64,000 nt of DNA from Lantana camara. Lineage: Eukaryota; Streptophyta; Magnoliopsida; Lamiales; Verbenaceae. Location of the stretch: positions 102,891,501 to 102,955,500 of the forward strand of contig CM074857.1 of the NCBI GenBank assembly GCA_037501455.1, read 5' to 3'. A model generated the notes under the pieces. It was not told the origin of the DNA. It did not search any database and was given only the letters and a program-made list of their open reading frames with translations. The position numbers were made by a program, and so were the translations under genes. Shown piece by piece: positions 22,436-34,256 of this stretch (the first letter of the stretch is position 1; every line of letters begins with the position of its first letter).

Positions 22436-23158
22436 AAAAAAGAAATTTGTTACTCTATCATTTATTAATTTTAGAACTAAATTAGTTAGGTTTAATAACA
22501 ATATGTTATTAGCAAAATTTCACTAATTTTATGAAATTTAACATGCCGAGAGAAGTGGTTCAGATCAGTTGAAGTAGGCACAGTCTGCACTTTTACTGAG
22601 ATTTCCTTGAATAAGCTGTCTATGGTTGGGGAGGCATTTTATAGGGTTTGGTGCAACATAATTAATTAACTTACTCGTCATTTCTAATCACCATAAATAA
22701 TTGTCGCCAAAAAAGGTTAAATCTTTGAAGCAGAACATATGTACCTTTTTTTTTTTTTTTCCTTTTCTTCATCAGAAATGGAATTTCAAATCTTTATTTA
22801 ATATCGAAACATCACAAATTTTAGGGGTAATTTCAAAAAACTCCCCATCAGTTTGAAATACTTTTACTTTACTCCCCCATTAAATTATACAACATAATAG
22901 GATATAAATACTACATTAGAACGTTTTAGTACTACATTTTATGAAAAATATACAACATATTTCGAGAGTTTTTTTAAGTACGACATTTTGTGAAAATTAT
23001 ACGACATTTTTCCAAAATTGGGAGTTAAATAAAAATGTGATGCACATTTGGGGATTTATCCCACATTACCCGCAAATTAATTTTAACCTTGAGAAATTCT
23101 TGATTTTTTCAAGAATTGCAGAGTTGGATCTTTTCCCAAAAAAAAAAAGTATATTATT
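22436..23158. other. AT-rich intergenic DNA
   Basis: No gene. GGGGTAATTTCAAAAAACTCCCC near 22826 looks like the end of a MITE of the kind seen elsewhere in the window, but no partner end is clear. Confidence 0.4.
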
Positions 23159-23395
23159 GATGGGGTTCGCCCCTCTTAGGGGCACGTGGCCTAACTCGCA
23201 AGCTGGAGGGTTCGGTACAGATGAACTGCCTATGGGGTCGAACTCGAAGGAAGTTCGTAGGAGGGGAACTTTTCGATACCGAGAGTCCATGGAATATGTG
23301 CCACCAAAGAGACCTAGTACCGGGAGGTCTAAGATCAAATTTGGATGCAAATCAAGAGCATGCAATCATCTATATATGCACAGACACTCTTAAAA
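23159..23395 (+). mobile_element. LTR-like fragment
   Basis: It begins TGATGGGGTTCGCCCC...GGGGCACGTGGCCTAACTC, which parallels the start of the 3283 LTR (TGATGGGG...GGACACGTGGCAACAACTC). It stays GC-richer than its flanks until about 23395. No right end or target duplication is seen. Confidence 0.4.
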
Positions 23396-23624
23396 ATATT
23401 ATTTTGTTGTATCGTATCATGTCGGATACCGTGTTCGATATTCATCACGTGAAAAATTTAAGAAAAAATTCGTGTCGCCGTTTTCGTATCATGTCGTGTC
23501 TGTATCGTCATATCCGTATCCGGGCATCATAAGCGATCATGTTAGGAGATTACCAAATAGCTAGGGTTACACTTATTTAAAAGGATCTCATAAAGCGGAA
23601 GGAAAGGAGAATTATAAACAAAAA

Positions 23625-24552
23625 GAGATAATTAATTACAAGCAATCCCTGAGGTATAGCGAAATTATAGATTCCTCCCTGATGTTTCAGAAATTATGAA
23701 TTCCCCCTAACACGTTATTTCCTCCGTTAAATTTAATAAAATGTGCAATTTTACTATTTCTGAAACTCAAGGGGGTATATGTGAGAAAAATCCAAAAACA
23801 ATGGGGTTAATGCAAGTATTGAAACTTTTGGGGGGTTTGATGTAAATACTTCAGTTTTATAACTATCTAATATTTTTTTTCAAAAAATGCTATTAATGAT
23901 ATTTTAATATTTTTATGATGAACTAATTTGATACTTACAGTTTATGAATGCTAATTTTTATTATTTTTATGTATATTGGGCATGCATGCATGTTTATATT
24001 GGGATGTTATTTTTATATATGTAAGGTAGATGCATTAGGGATCACCAACACTTGAAATATTTGTTTAAATAACTCTGATGGATATTTATGTGAATTTACT
24101 AATGCATTGATTGATGTTGGTGTGTTTGTTATAGTTATCTATTCCAGAGGAAAAATATTATTCTCAAACAAATAAGTTTAAATAAACTTATGCGAAATAT
24201 ACATAAACTAAAACATAAACATAAGTTAGGGAATACATACACATGAAGTATTTATTTCAATTTATACTTATAGATAAAATATAAATATTATATTAAATAA
24301 TTAAATTTTAAATTAAAAAATATAAATTTAATTAATATTATAAATATATCATCATATTGTTAGTATTATTACAATTTACCCCCTAATTAGGGTAAGATTG
24401 GAATTTTTAAAAATAATTTTATTGATATCAATAAAATTTAACACCGTTATTAACGATTGAGACAATTTATGAGAGAGAACATAATCCTCAGGAGGGTGTT
24501 CGTAATTTCTCAAACCTCATGAGGGAATCAGGGGGTTGTTCGTAATTATTCC
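23625..24552. mobile_element. Mutator-like MITE, copy in opposite orientation to 27925
   Basis: The left end GATAATTAATTACAAGCAAT and the right end, complement of ATAATTACGAACAACCCCCT, are inverted, with a second conserved block (GTTTGAGAAATTACGAAC). The interior at 24060-24120 (ATATTTATGTGAATTTACTA) is the reverse complement of 28990-29020. The flanks are A-rich, so the target duplication is ambiguous. Confidence 0.7.
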
Positions 24553-24680
24553 TAAAAAGAAATAATTAAGCTAGAAACATCAAATGACAAACTTCTAGCT
24601 TCAGTTTCTACTTTCTAAGTTATTTTGGTAAATAAATGGAAATTTATTAAGTCTAGTTCCTGTATCTCTCACCTTCTAAC

Positions 24681-25034
24681 TGTCATGGCCCTGGACCTAC
24701 GAGGCTTATTCTATATTGGCCTATAAACAATTTATAAATTAAATGGATTCTCTTTCCTATCAAACTAGTCTTTTAGGATAAGTTGTTATGTTAGGTCTAT
24801 AACAATTGGTAATAAAGTCGACTTGGAGTGATGGTCTAGAAGAACTAGTCGTGAACAATGAAGAAGTTGGTTCTCAAGGGGGGTTGACTGTCATGGCCCT
24901 GAATGTACGGGACTTATTCCTCATCGGTTGTACAAATAATTGATGAGGGGTTTATAAACCAAGTGAACTCTCTCTCCTATCAAACTACTCTTTTGAAACG
25001 AGTTGGAATGAGTTCTCATGTTTGATCTATAACA
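24681..25034 (+). mobile_element. TRIM (miniature LTR retrotransposon), 354 bp
   Basis: Two direct terminal repeats (24681-24804 and 24889-25034) both start TGTCATGGCCCTG and end TATAACA. The left one is followed immediately by ATTGGTAATAAAGTCGAC, close to the usual tRNA-Met primer site. The right one is preceded by a polypurine tract CAAGGGGGG. Only about 84 bases lie between, with no coding capacity. This is the full anatomy of a TRIM, which depends on enzymes from other elements. Flanking 5-mers (CTAAC and TCAAC) match imperfectly. Confidence 0.8.
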
Positions 25035-25277
25035 TCAACCTTTTATCATATTTTCTTGCTTTCCCCAACTATTGATTAGTTCTGACACAATAACGACTCT
25101 TCAAAAATATCATATCGAACACTAGTTACACAGGAAATTTATATATATATATATATATTATATGTCCGTCTTGCGCATATCTGACATTGCAACCCACCAC
25201 ATTTGCTATTCCATCTCTATGCAATTTCAACTTTAACTTCTACTTCTTCTAAATCCGAAGGTTATGCAACCACTCCA

Positions 25278-25583
25278 TGATGAATAATGTGTCTGGTCTT
25301 ACTCACCCCCAAAAGCTAGCTGTTAAGTAAAGGATTGTCAAGTCATTATATATTGAACTCCACATCTTTGATTATTCAATGTAGAATACTTGACACACCC
25401 CGTCACGTCCAGAAACGCGGAATGCGGGACAAACTGGAGCGTGAACATTACAGGAATCGGAACATCTGCAAGCCAGAAATCGGAACATCTAGTGGGGTGG
25501 AGAGACATGCCTAAAATCGAACATGCTCTCTGATATATGATGAAGCTTTTGGGGGTGAGTAAGGTCAAACACATTATTCATTA
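25278..25583. repeat. inverted repeat with about 40-base arms
   Basis: TGAATAATGTGTCTGGTCTT at about 25281, continuing ACTCACCCCCAAAAGCT, is mirrored at 25543-25583 as AGCTTTTGGGGGTGAGTAAG and onward. The loop contains CACACCCCGTCACGTCCAGA, a string seen near ends of plant LTRs. It is probably a rearranged transposon remnant. Confidence 0.6.
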
Positions 25584-25967
25584 CTCCAATAACCGGGAAT
25601 CAACAACTCTCACATCAAGAACAAAAATCATGTTTGCTCCGAAATGGAAATGCGAATATGTGATGGTAGTTAGGCCATTTAAAACTTGCAAATCAGCTTC
25701 TGGTTTCGAAATGTAAATAGGTTTTAACCAACAATGTCAGCAGTGAATGAAGCCCATTACCAGATTGTGGTTGCAAATATTAACTAGAAATTTCATCATG
25801 CCAGCAAACTTCTTGTGAATCACCCCCACCCTACCCACCCATTAATTCACCCTTTAATACCCAAATTCAATTCTTTTTTTTTTCTTGTAGCTAGCTACCA
25901 TCCGTAATCAATTTTCAAATTTAATGAAAACCTGTCCTTTTCTGTCCCAATATTCCAAAAGTTTCAC

Positions 25968-25976
25968 TATATATAT
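25968..25976 (+). promoter_or_regulatory. TATA box of the GIR-type gene
   Basis: TATATATAT lies about 35-60 bases upstream of a CT-rich leader (TTCTTCTTCTTCTTCGTC). The leader runs to a 5' UTR intron donor at 26074. Confidence 0.55.
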
Positions 25977-26331
25977 CACCCTTTCAATTCTTCCAAGTTA
26001 CATCACCCAAAAACTAACACAAGAATCATCATCCACCTTCTTCTTCTTCTTCGTCTTCTCTGCCCGGATAAAGGTATCATCACTTCTTTTCTTTCTCTCA
26101 CTATTTCACTGGATTTTTTCACAAGAATAAAGTTATATATATGTGTATACATATGGTGTTCACTTAAATATATATATATTTCCATTTTTAGGGAGGAGAG
26201 ATTAAATTCTTGTAACTTACTAAGTATTTCTTTTTCATTTTCAAGGAGGAGATGTTTGAATAGGAATTTTACAAGGGTAGATTATTAGTTTAAAACTACT
26301 TCTAATTTGAAATTGAGTGCATAACTGAAAA

Positions 26332-26506
26332 GGATGATTACGAATAACCTCATGAGGTTTAATCTAGTTACGACGACAGACATCATAGTAGGGGGATTTT
26401 GTCATTTTCAAGGTGTTTTCATCGTAACCCTTTTCCAAACCTAAGGGTGTGTTTCGTAATTTCTCAAACTATGAGGGTTTTATCTCTCGTGGTTGGATAT
26501 GATCCC
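26332..26506. mobile_element. small Mutator-like MITE in the 5' UTR intron of the GIR-type gene
   Basis: It starts GGATGATTACGAATAACCTC and ends GTAATTTCTCAAACTATGAG...GATCCC, the same terminal design as the elements at 23625 and 27925. It is decayed, and no clean target duplication is seen. Confidence 0.5.
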
Positions 26507-26550
26507 AAAATGACATTATGTATGAACGATGTATGATATCTGCAGAAAAA

Positions 26551-26868
26551 ATGAGCTTCAAATCCGAGAGCCCGAAGCTTGAGCTGAAGCTGAACTTATC
26601 ACCAACAAGGGACCGTCAGAGGCAGAGCCTTTCGCCGCACGAGTCTGTTTCTTCGACCGAGCTCTCGCCACGAAGCTCATGCGTTTCGGACGACACGATG
26701 TGCTACTCGAGCAGCAGCCCCGAGAGAGGCAATATGATGCTGGTCGGATGCCCTCGATGCCTAATGTATGTAATGCTATACGAGGATGATCCAAAGTGCC
26801 CTAAATGCAAGAGCACTGTTTTGCTTGATTTTATGCATGAGGACAGGGCAAGGACTCTCAAGAAGTAA
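26551..26868 (+). CDS. GIR1: GL2-interacting-repressor (GIR1/GIR2)-type EAR protein
   Basis: The 105-residue frame starts MSFKSESPKLELKLNLS. Residues 10-16 (LELKLNL) form an EAR motif of the LxLxL type that recruits TOPLESS co-repressors. A Ser-rich middle follows, then a conserved C-terminal Cys pair module (CPRC at 67-70, CPKC at 83-86) and STVLLDFMHED. This is the family of Arabidopsis GIR1 (At5g06270) and GIR2 (At3g11600). Those bind GLABRA2 in the nucleus and repress root-hair and other target genes. The start is set by the family N-terminus and by a 5' UTR intron, 26074-26545 (gtatca...tgcag), that ends five bases before the ATG. An upstream in-frame ATG at 26518 lies inside that intron. 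The coding region has no intron. The symbol is by family, and GIR2 is equally possible. Confidence 0.88.
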   Translation: MSFKSESPKLELKLNLSPTRDRQRQSLSPHESVSSTELSPRSSCVSDDTMCYSSSSPERGNMMLVGCPRCLMYVMLYEDDPKCPKCKSTVLLDFMHEDRARTLKK

Positions 26869-27924
26869 CACATATACAATAGTTTTTATGTGTTTGGGAG
26901 AAATCTAGGTTTGTTTTGTTCTTCTTCATTTTTATTTTTATTTTTATTTCTTTTTCTTTTTTCATTTTTTGACTAGTTTAGGTTTAGTTTAGATGTTATG
27001 TTCTAGTTCGATTTTGAATTTATTTTTTTATTTTTTGCTCTTCTTTTTTTCTTGTATTGAATTTTACCGCGATGTGTGTCATTTTGGTTTTATGCTGAGG
27101 TTTGATCCTCTTGTTCAATCGGTGTTTTATCTTCTATTTTAGTTCGGGATGTGAAAAGGAAAAACGCCTCAAAGAAAAGGAAGTAAAACAAATTGTGCGG
27201 TTTTTCGTTTCTTTTTTTTTTTTTTTTTGTTTAGATCAGGATATTCGACTGTCGGCAACCCTTTTCTTAACAAGTTCTTATTTTAAAATTTCAATTTTTG
27301 TTTGATGCACTAAATGTAATCAGATGTAGTTGCCAAGTTGCTATATAATTTCATTAAATTGTGAACTATAAATATTAGAGGTGTTATGCAAGTTGTTTAA
27401 TTCACAGGCTGTTTGGAAGTAAGAATTACACATAAAATTATTCAAGCTATTAAGTGTAGATTTTAATTTTGGGATGCTAGGCCTTATAATTAATAGCCAT
27501 CAAAATAGCAATTAAATCGAAAATTTTTGACCCAAATCTATATAATAAATATATTACACTTATTATTTGATTGATTCTTTCTAAAATTTCTACAGATCAC
27601 ACGATAACTGCAGAATATTCATCCGACACTACACTAGTTTGCCAGATCATATTCAAGCTAAAATTACTCATCAAATCGTGTTTTATTTCGGTGTAAATAA
27701 TAATACTTCCGTAGTTAGGTTGGTTCAAAGACAGCTCTGGACCATCTTCTGATTAAAAATAAATAACAATAAAAACAAAATAAGAACTTTACATGCTCAC
27801 ACAATAACTCAATTGTGTAAATAGGTAAATTTAATGTAGTCATAATCTTCTTGGAAGCTTTCACATTCTCAAAACTATTTTCAATATCTACACTCCAACA
27901 AAATGTCTTTTTTTAAAGAAATTA
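26869..27924. other. 3' UTR and AT-rich intergenic DNA
   Basis: T-rich sequence follows the GIR stop (several TTTTTATTTTT runs) and probably contains its 3' UTR. Beyond about 27300 I see nothing specific. Confidence 0.4.
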
Positions 27925-29424
27925 GGGATAATTACGAACAGCCCTCTAAGGTTTGGCGAAATTATAGATTACTCCTTGAGATTTGAGAAATTACGAACTC
28001 CCCCCTGACCTTTACACTCTCTCACAAATTTCACCTCTCAAACCTTTTGAACTCATATTTACATTCAAGAAATACCCTTCGGGGGTATATTGTAATTTTA
28101 CTAAGAATTCGAAAATATAATATTAGTTAATTTTGGATTTTTGTATTTAAAAAATTATTATTTAATTTAAATTTAATGTTTTATCTATAATATAAATTAA
28201 ATTAGACATTCCATGCATATTTATTTTTATGAATTATGATAGAAAATTATAAATTCCCTCTTATATTTATATCTTAGTTTTAAATATATTTTGTACAAGT
28301 TATATCAAAATTAGTATTCAGCAAGTCGGGAAAATTATAAATTTGGGACACAGATCATTGGATTAGTAGACTTTATCAAATTCATAAGTTTTTATTAATT
28401 ATCTAAGGGATAATTACAAACAGCCCCCTGAGGTTTGGCAAAATTACAAATTATCCCCTAAGGTTTGAGAAATTACGAACTACCCCCTGACCTTTACACT
28501 CTCTCACAAATTTCACCACCGTTAATCACACCGTTTAAACTCATATTTTCATTTCAAAAACACCCTTAGAGGGTGTATTGTAATTTTACTCAAAGTTTAA
28601 TGATATAATTGTAAGATTAGTTAATTTTGGATTTTTTGTATTTAAAAGTTGTTATTTAATTTAAATTTAATATTTTATCTATAAATATAAATTAAATTAG
28701 ATATTTCATGCATATTTATTTTTATGAATATGATAATGAACCACGTTTTTTATGAATAAGATAGAAAGTTATAAATTCCCTCATATATTTGTATCTTAGT
28801 TTTAAATATATTTTATACAAGTTCATTTAAAGTTAATTTAGAATAATTTATTTGTAATTATAACAATATTTTCTCAAAATAAAAATTCATATAAAAAAAC
28901 CACACAAGAAGTATCTATTAGGGCATTACCAAATTTTCCCTTCAAAATTGAAAATTATAACTCTACATACCAACATCAACAAATGCATTAGTAAATTCAC
29001 ATAAATATTCATCAGAGTCATTTAAACAATTATTGTAAACGGTAAACGTGCATGATCAATATCTACAGTAAAATATTAGGCATCCATAAACTCTATGTAC
29101 GAAATTAATTTATCATAAAAATATTAGAATATCATTAAATAGTATTCATTGAAAAAAAAAAAAAATCTTATGTAGACATAAAACTCAAGTATTTACATCA
29201 AATCCCCTAAAAATTTCAGTCCTTGCATTAACCCCGTACCTTTGAGCTCTTTATTACATATATCCCCTTGAGTTTCAACATACTAGGGACAAAATAATAA
29301 ATTTCGCACATTCCGTTAAATTTAACGGAGGAGATAAGGGCTAGAAAGGAGTTCATAATTTCTCAAACCTCAGGGAACAATCTATAATTTCGCCAAACCT
29401 CAGGGAGCTATTAGTAATTATCCC
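27925..29424. mobile_element. Mutator-like non-autonomous element, 1.5 kb
   Basis: The left terminus GGGATAATTACGAACAGCCC and the right terminus (complement of GGGATAATTACTAATAGCTC) are inverted repeats, continuing into AGGTTTGGCGAAATTATAGAT. The element is flanked by 9-bp duplications AAGAAATTA (27916-27924) and AAGAAATTG (29425-29433). Nine bases is the usual Mutator-like target length. The left 480 bp is tandemly duplicated (27925-28406 and 28407 onward), so the terminus occurs twice on that side. There is no transposase gene. Confidence 0.8.
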
Positions 29425-29576
29425 AAGAAATTGTTATTTAGGTAGATCTTTGAAAAGTGGGATGGATTTGAGCCATGAAACATCTACTTCTAAATGTTCT
29501 TCAATGAAAGTTTTACTCTCTCCTTTAATCATAAACAATCTTACCAGATTCGAATAGGGTCAAACCACTTAACCAC

Positions 29577-29764
29577 AGTTATTAAAAGCGGGCGAAGAAA
29601 AGCAACGTCACAGCAAGGCAATGCCTTCTCTCGCTTCGCGATGAGTCTGGCAAGATGACACCTTTCCCTCTATGGTGGGGAAAAGCAAGAAGAGCAGGTA
29701 CTTTTCCTTTTAGGTGCTAATACGGGCACTTCCGGCCTTCACACGCTTCTCGCCTTTGATAACT
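29577..29764. mobile_element. MITE-like foldback element
   Basis: AGTTATTAAAAGCGGGCGAAG at 29577 is mirrored by CTTCTCGCCTTTGATAACT ending near 29764. The interior is GC-richer than its flanks. The flanks give no convincing target duplication. Confidence 0.6.
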
Positions 29765-30241
29765 ATGCTTAACAACACTGCATTCCAGAGATTTCAAATC
29801 CAAGACTCGAACCTGTAAACTACGCTATTTCATAATTATTCACTTTTTACTATTAAGAACGTATTTTCAAGTATAATGATCACTAATCAAAATCTTTATC
29901 AACCACATGAACATTATTGCTACACCAAAATATGGATTTATTCAAATTTTACAGACCACGCTTTATTCACTCAAGGCAACAAATACTTGGTTCGAGCAGC
30001 TGCGCCGATTAAAAATTACAAAGTTTAAATGAGAACTTCAATCCAAAACCTCTATGAATATCTATTATCTAAGCAACATCTGCAACATGCTCTGTAAATA
30101 GCAAACAGAATACTCAAAGACGACGATAAGTAAGGCATGAGATGATAGGTTTTCTAGGATCGATGATGGCCAAATTAAAATCTTCAAAGTTCGAAAAGAT
30201 TCAAACTAACATGAGATTTTACAGGATGATTTCCAACTCCA
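29765..30241. other. 3' flank of the V-ATPase E gene
   Basis: It contains the presumed 3' UTR of the minus-strand gene. Nothing else is seen. Confidence 0.4.
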
Positions 30242-32313
30242 TCAAGCAGCGATCTGACCGAATAGGTTCTTGCGTATCTGCAACCAAATACTAATTATGT
30301 TAGGCCGATGATTGAAACTAGCACCCAAGATACATTACGTATATGTATATATGCTCCTATACTATTTTTTTGCTAACGAAAAACCCTAATAGTTATTCGC
30401 ATCCTGGCCCCTCCAAAGCATGAACAAGTTCAAGAATTTTCTGAGCTATGTTTCTTAAAACGTTGATTCGGACGTGGGAAAAAGATAAAATGCACTCATT
30501 TGGAAATAAATCTAAAGAAGTATAAATCTTTTAAATTCAACATTAAGAAAAAGATTAATGAACATGGGGTACAGTTCTTTTTTATATTTCAACCTTTAAA
30601 AACAAATAGTTTTGCACACACTGAGAATATAAGGTGAATTTGAGGATAACAAAGTTCGTGGAGAGGTACCTCTGGCAATTTTTTATGGAACACAACATCC
30701 AGTCGAGCATCAAGAGTGTTCTCAAACACAATTTTCCCATCCCTAGAAGCCAAGACAACGCCTCCAGAACTGAAAATAGAAGAAACAAAAGAGTGTAATA
30801 TTGGAAACAAGATCAGGGAATTAGCATATAGCAGTTGGTTTTTATGATTTTTTCATTCCGTTTTCATTATGGGACCCACAAGTAATTAAACAATCCAACA
30901 TTATTTAACTAATTTGAAATTAAGAAATGTGAGGGGTATGTATGAGTCATTTACCAGGAGGGACCATGTGCATTGCTACTAGATGGAGGAGGTGGAAGGT
31001 AGGTTTTATCAACTACAATCTCAGGCGCATGAACTTTCGCCTTGTTGGCATATTCCTCCTTTGCAGAGTTCAAGACCGACTCCACCAAATTCAAATCCTC
31101 CTTACGACATCTCAGTAAAATAGATGGCTCTTTCAGCCTCAGCAAACTCTGAAATCAAAAGATATATATTCTCAAAAAATTTCATGATGAGGTATATTTA
31201 AAACCATTCTTGTGCATCACATATATGAAGAATAAAGTGGAACAAGTAGATTCGCTAGTTTCCAGGTATAAATAGATTCTCGAAGTCGAAGTCCATTAAG
31301 GATGAGGATTCAAAATGGAAATTTCACTTTTCCACACATATGCTAAAAATTCAACATTTCGCCCTATCCATGTAAATAAACACACACATACACACTCAGT
31401 GGGTTGGGTGTGTGTGAGTGTGATGCATCAAGACTAGTTTGCCAGACCTGAACGATGAGATCCTTGAGAAGGCGCTTATAGCTATTAGCATCACGGCTAA
31501 CATTCAAAAGCTCCTTTGATGCAGCCTCCTTCATGTTAGTGACCAAATCATCCTGAGCTTGAAGAACTTTGATCCGAGATGCATTCAGTTGCATTGAGTA
31601 CTCGCTACAACCACCCCAATAGCATCAAGATTTTGATCAGACGAGATCCAAAGGCAGATAGATCACAGTATAAACACACGAAAAGCTGTAATTTTTTTTA
31701 ATAGGAAACAGATTGAAACCAATATAACCCCCCAAACAGGTCTACAATCATCCTAAGCAGGAGAACAATTTCTCAGATAACTTCAAGATGCATATTCCAA
31801 TCCAGATCTCCCGAATCAAAGAAACCCCTCAAAAAGCTCAACATAATCAATCCATTGATCAGCATTGAGATGCCCAATTCAGATCAACGATTGATCGCCA
31901 TCTTTCCCCCAAATCATACTCAATTCAATAAAGGTCCAATAATTTCGTGGGAAGACAATCTAAGATGACAAATTAGAAACAAGGCAAAACATCAAAACTT
32001 TACATTTTCTTGCGGACTTCCACTTGCTTCTCTTTGCGTTCATACTCCTGCCTGATCTTCTTCTTCTCGGCTTCCACCAACTGCAACTTCTCGATATTGA
32101 ATTCCTACAAACTCCAACAAAAGAATCGAGCTCAGAAACACAAATCACGAATACAAAACAACACAGGAACCCAAAAACCTAAATCAAATCATGTAAGCGA
32201 AAAAACCGTACTTCTTCGGCGGAGACAGAGATCTCATTGGCCTTCTCCTCCGCCTCTTGGCGGATGAAGCGGACCATCTGCTGGATCTGCTTCGAAACGT
32301 CGGCGTCGTTCAT
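30242..32313 (-). CDS. VHA-E: V-type proton ATPase subunit E
   Basis: Six exons on the minus strand: 32212-32313, 32004-32104, 31448-31604, 30955-31148, 30670-30769 and 30242-30277. All introns are GT-AG, and the joins give one 229-residue protein, the usual length for plant VHA-E. It starts MNDADVSKQIQQMVRFIRQE and continues through a long charged helix (EKKKIRQEYERKEKQVEVRK) to a conserved core (NSYKRLLKDLIVQSLLRLKE) and GGVVLASRDGKIVFENTLDA. It ends FGQIAA. Subunit E forms, with G, the peripheral stalk that holds V1 to V0 in the vacuolar and endomembrane proton pump. No substitution looks damaging. The start is the first ATG and matches the family. A MITE lies a few hundred bases upstream, at 32545-32975. 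Confidence 0.95.
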
Positions 32314-32544
32314 CTTCGGATTCAGATCCTAACGAAAAGGGTTTGGTTTGTTTCTTTCGTTCTTCAATTTGTTCTGTGTGGAAAGAACTCGACGGGAAAA
32401 GGAGAATGCCTTTTGATTGATTCTGAAGGCCGTTTTATCTTCAGACTGTTTCTTGTTTTTAAAACGCGCTTAAGAGTACCACGTTTTATCTGGTTTTAAG
32501 AAATAATATAAATATATGACTTTTTAACATTTGCACCCCTGCGA

Positions 32545-32975
32545 AACTGGGTAATTACAACTCATACTCTCTTATATTAAAATATTACGCAACCTATTTT
32601 TTCAAGTTGAAAAACTGCAAATAAATCTATTTCGGTAGGATTTTCCAAGAATTTTTTTTTAAATTGACTATATTTCACCACTAATTAGTTTCTCACAACA
32701 ATCCACACATCATTCTCAAGTGACAGACAAGTAATTTATGAAGTTTTTTAGAGGATCAACACATGATTCGTTTGAAATTGATATTCATGATAACTTCTTT
32801 TCCCCCAATTAGCAGTAAGGAACTAATTAGTAGTGACATATAATCAATTCAAAAATGATTTTGCAAAATATCCAAACAGAATGGGTTCATTTGTAATTTT
32901 TCAAGCTTAAAAAGATGGGTTGTGTAATATTTTTATCTAAAAGGGTATATATTGTAATTACTCAATCTAACATGG
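32545..32975. mobile_element. MITE-like foldback element upstream of VHA-E
   Basis: TAATTACAACTCATACTCTC...AAAATATTACGCAACC...TTTCAAG on the left pairs with CTTGTAATTT-type and GGTTGTGTAATATTTTTATC blocks on the right, ending near GTAATTACTCAATC. The arms are about 85 bases with many differences. It starts about 230 bases upstream of the VHA-E start codon, so it sits in or just beyond the core promoter. Confidence 0.6.
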
Positions 32976-33163
32976 TATAAATATAAACACACACATATAT
33001 ATACACATATATATCGAATTTATTTAATATATTGTGATTTCATAAATACTATAACTTTATGCTAACAAAACTTAGGGCAAATTACATCTAGATCTCATTT
33101 TATTTCGAATATTTATAGTTAGATTAGTTTTAAAATTGGGATGAAATTTTTGATCATCATAAA

Positions 33164-33410
33164 CTATTGTGTTTTTTGGAGTTTGCAACCTAAATTATAA
33201 AATGTCTAAGTTTGCAACGTCAACTATTGTTTTGTAAAAAAGTGTAATCTGATTCCACTAATCGTCTGATACGTGGAAAAAATTTCGTGTACGTGTCACA
33301 CAATAAATGGAATCATGTTATAATTTGTTAAAAGACAATATATAGTTCAAGGTTGCAAACTTAGACATTTTATAATTCAGGTTACAAACTCAAAAAAAAC
33401 ACAATAGTTC
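33164..33410. mobile_element. foldback element
   Basis: AAACTATTGTGTTTTTTGGA...AAATGTCTAAGTTTGCAAC (33164-33222) is mirrored by GTTGCAAACTTAGACATTTT...AACACAATAGTT (33352-33408). A direct repeat of ACTATAACTTTATGCTAA lies at 33047 and 33454 on either side. Confidence 0.7.
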
Positions 33411-33953
33411 AGGATGTTACAAATAGTTATCCCTTAAAAATTTATACCTTTATACTATAACTTTATGCTAATAAAACTTAGGGGAATATTGCAAAAATGG
33501 TATACCAACTGGGGTCATTTTGCAGTTTTGGTACAATATTTTTTCCGGCAACAAATTTAGCCCACAACTCGAAAAAAGTTGCAAAATAATGCAAATGTTG
33601 GCCGGAGCCCATAAAAGTCGCCGGAAATCTGACGTGTAAACATGACGTGGCAAGATTCTTACACGTGTGGCAAAACCGCCTGCCACATCAGAAACAACCC
33701 TACAGGGAAAATTGCAAAAATGGTATACCAACTCTACCGTTTCAGCGAATTTGGTACAATAAGTTTTTCGGTGGCAAATGTAACCCATATCTGTCAAAAA
33801 GTTATAATTTAAGGCAAATTTTCGCCAAATACCCGACTCATAATAATTCCATAATTCAAACACGTAAATAAGAAAAACAAAATAAAAATTTGAAAATCCA
33901 ACAGGCTTATCTCATCCGAACATACACAGACCTTTCTTTGAAAAAAAAGGAAG

Positions 33954-34157
33954 ATGAATTGGAGAACCCTAGAATACCTCAAGCGCCACCCTCCACCTGC
34001 CCCTCCGCCTCCGATCTCTTCCCCTTCTCTCCCTCTCTTTCACCATTCTCTTCTTCCACTGTACCAAGGCCTAAGGGCCGCCGCTCGCCCTTTCCCCTCA
34101 GATCTGCTCATGCCTCCTATGCCTCTGCCTCAGCATCAGACCCATTCTTACGTGTAA
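33954..34157 (+). other. possible captured gene fragment inside the Mutator-like element
   Basis: A 67-codon open stretch starting MNWRTLEYLKRHPPPAPPPP is much more GC- and CT-rich than the element around it. It looks like the 5' end of a plant coding exon followed by the LYQGLRAAARPFP region. Mutator-like elements often carry such fragments (Pack-MULEs). I do not recognise the source gene, and a low-complexity artefact remains possible. Confidence 0.35.
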
Positions 34158-34256
34158 ATGTTTTTGTGGTGGCAAGGATTTTGGTGTGATGGTGGTGGAT
34201 TTGGTGGTCGTGAACGAATTTTAACTTTTTTTTTGTAAGAGTTATTTGATAGGGCT

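Noticed and set aside
23066..23532. Overlapping open frames of 99-150 codons on both strands
   Set aside because: They cover an LTR-like fragment and show no conserved motif.
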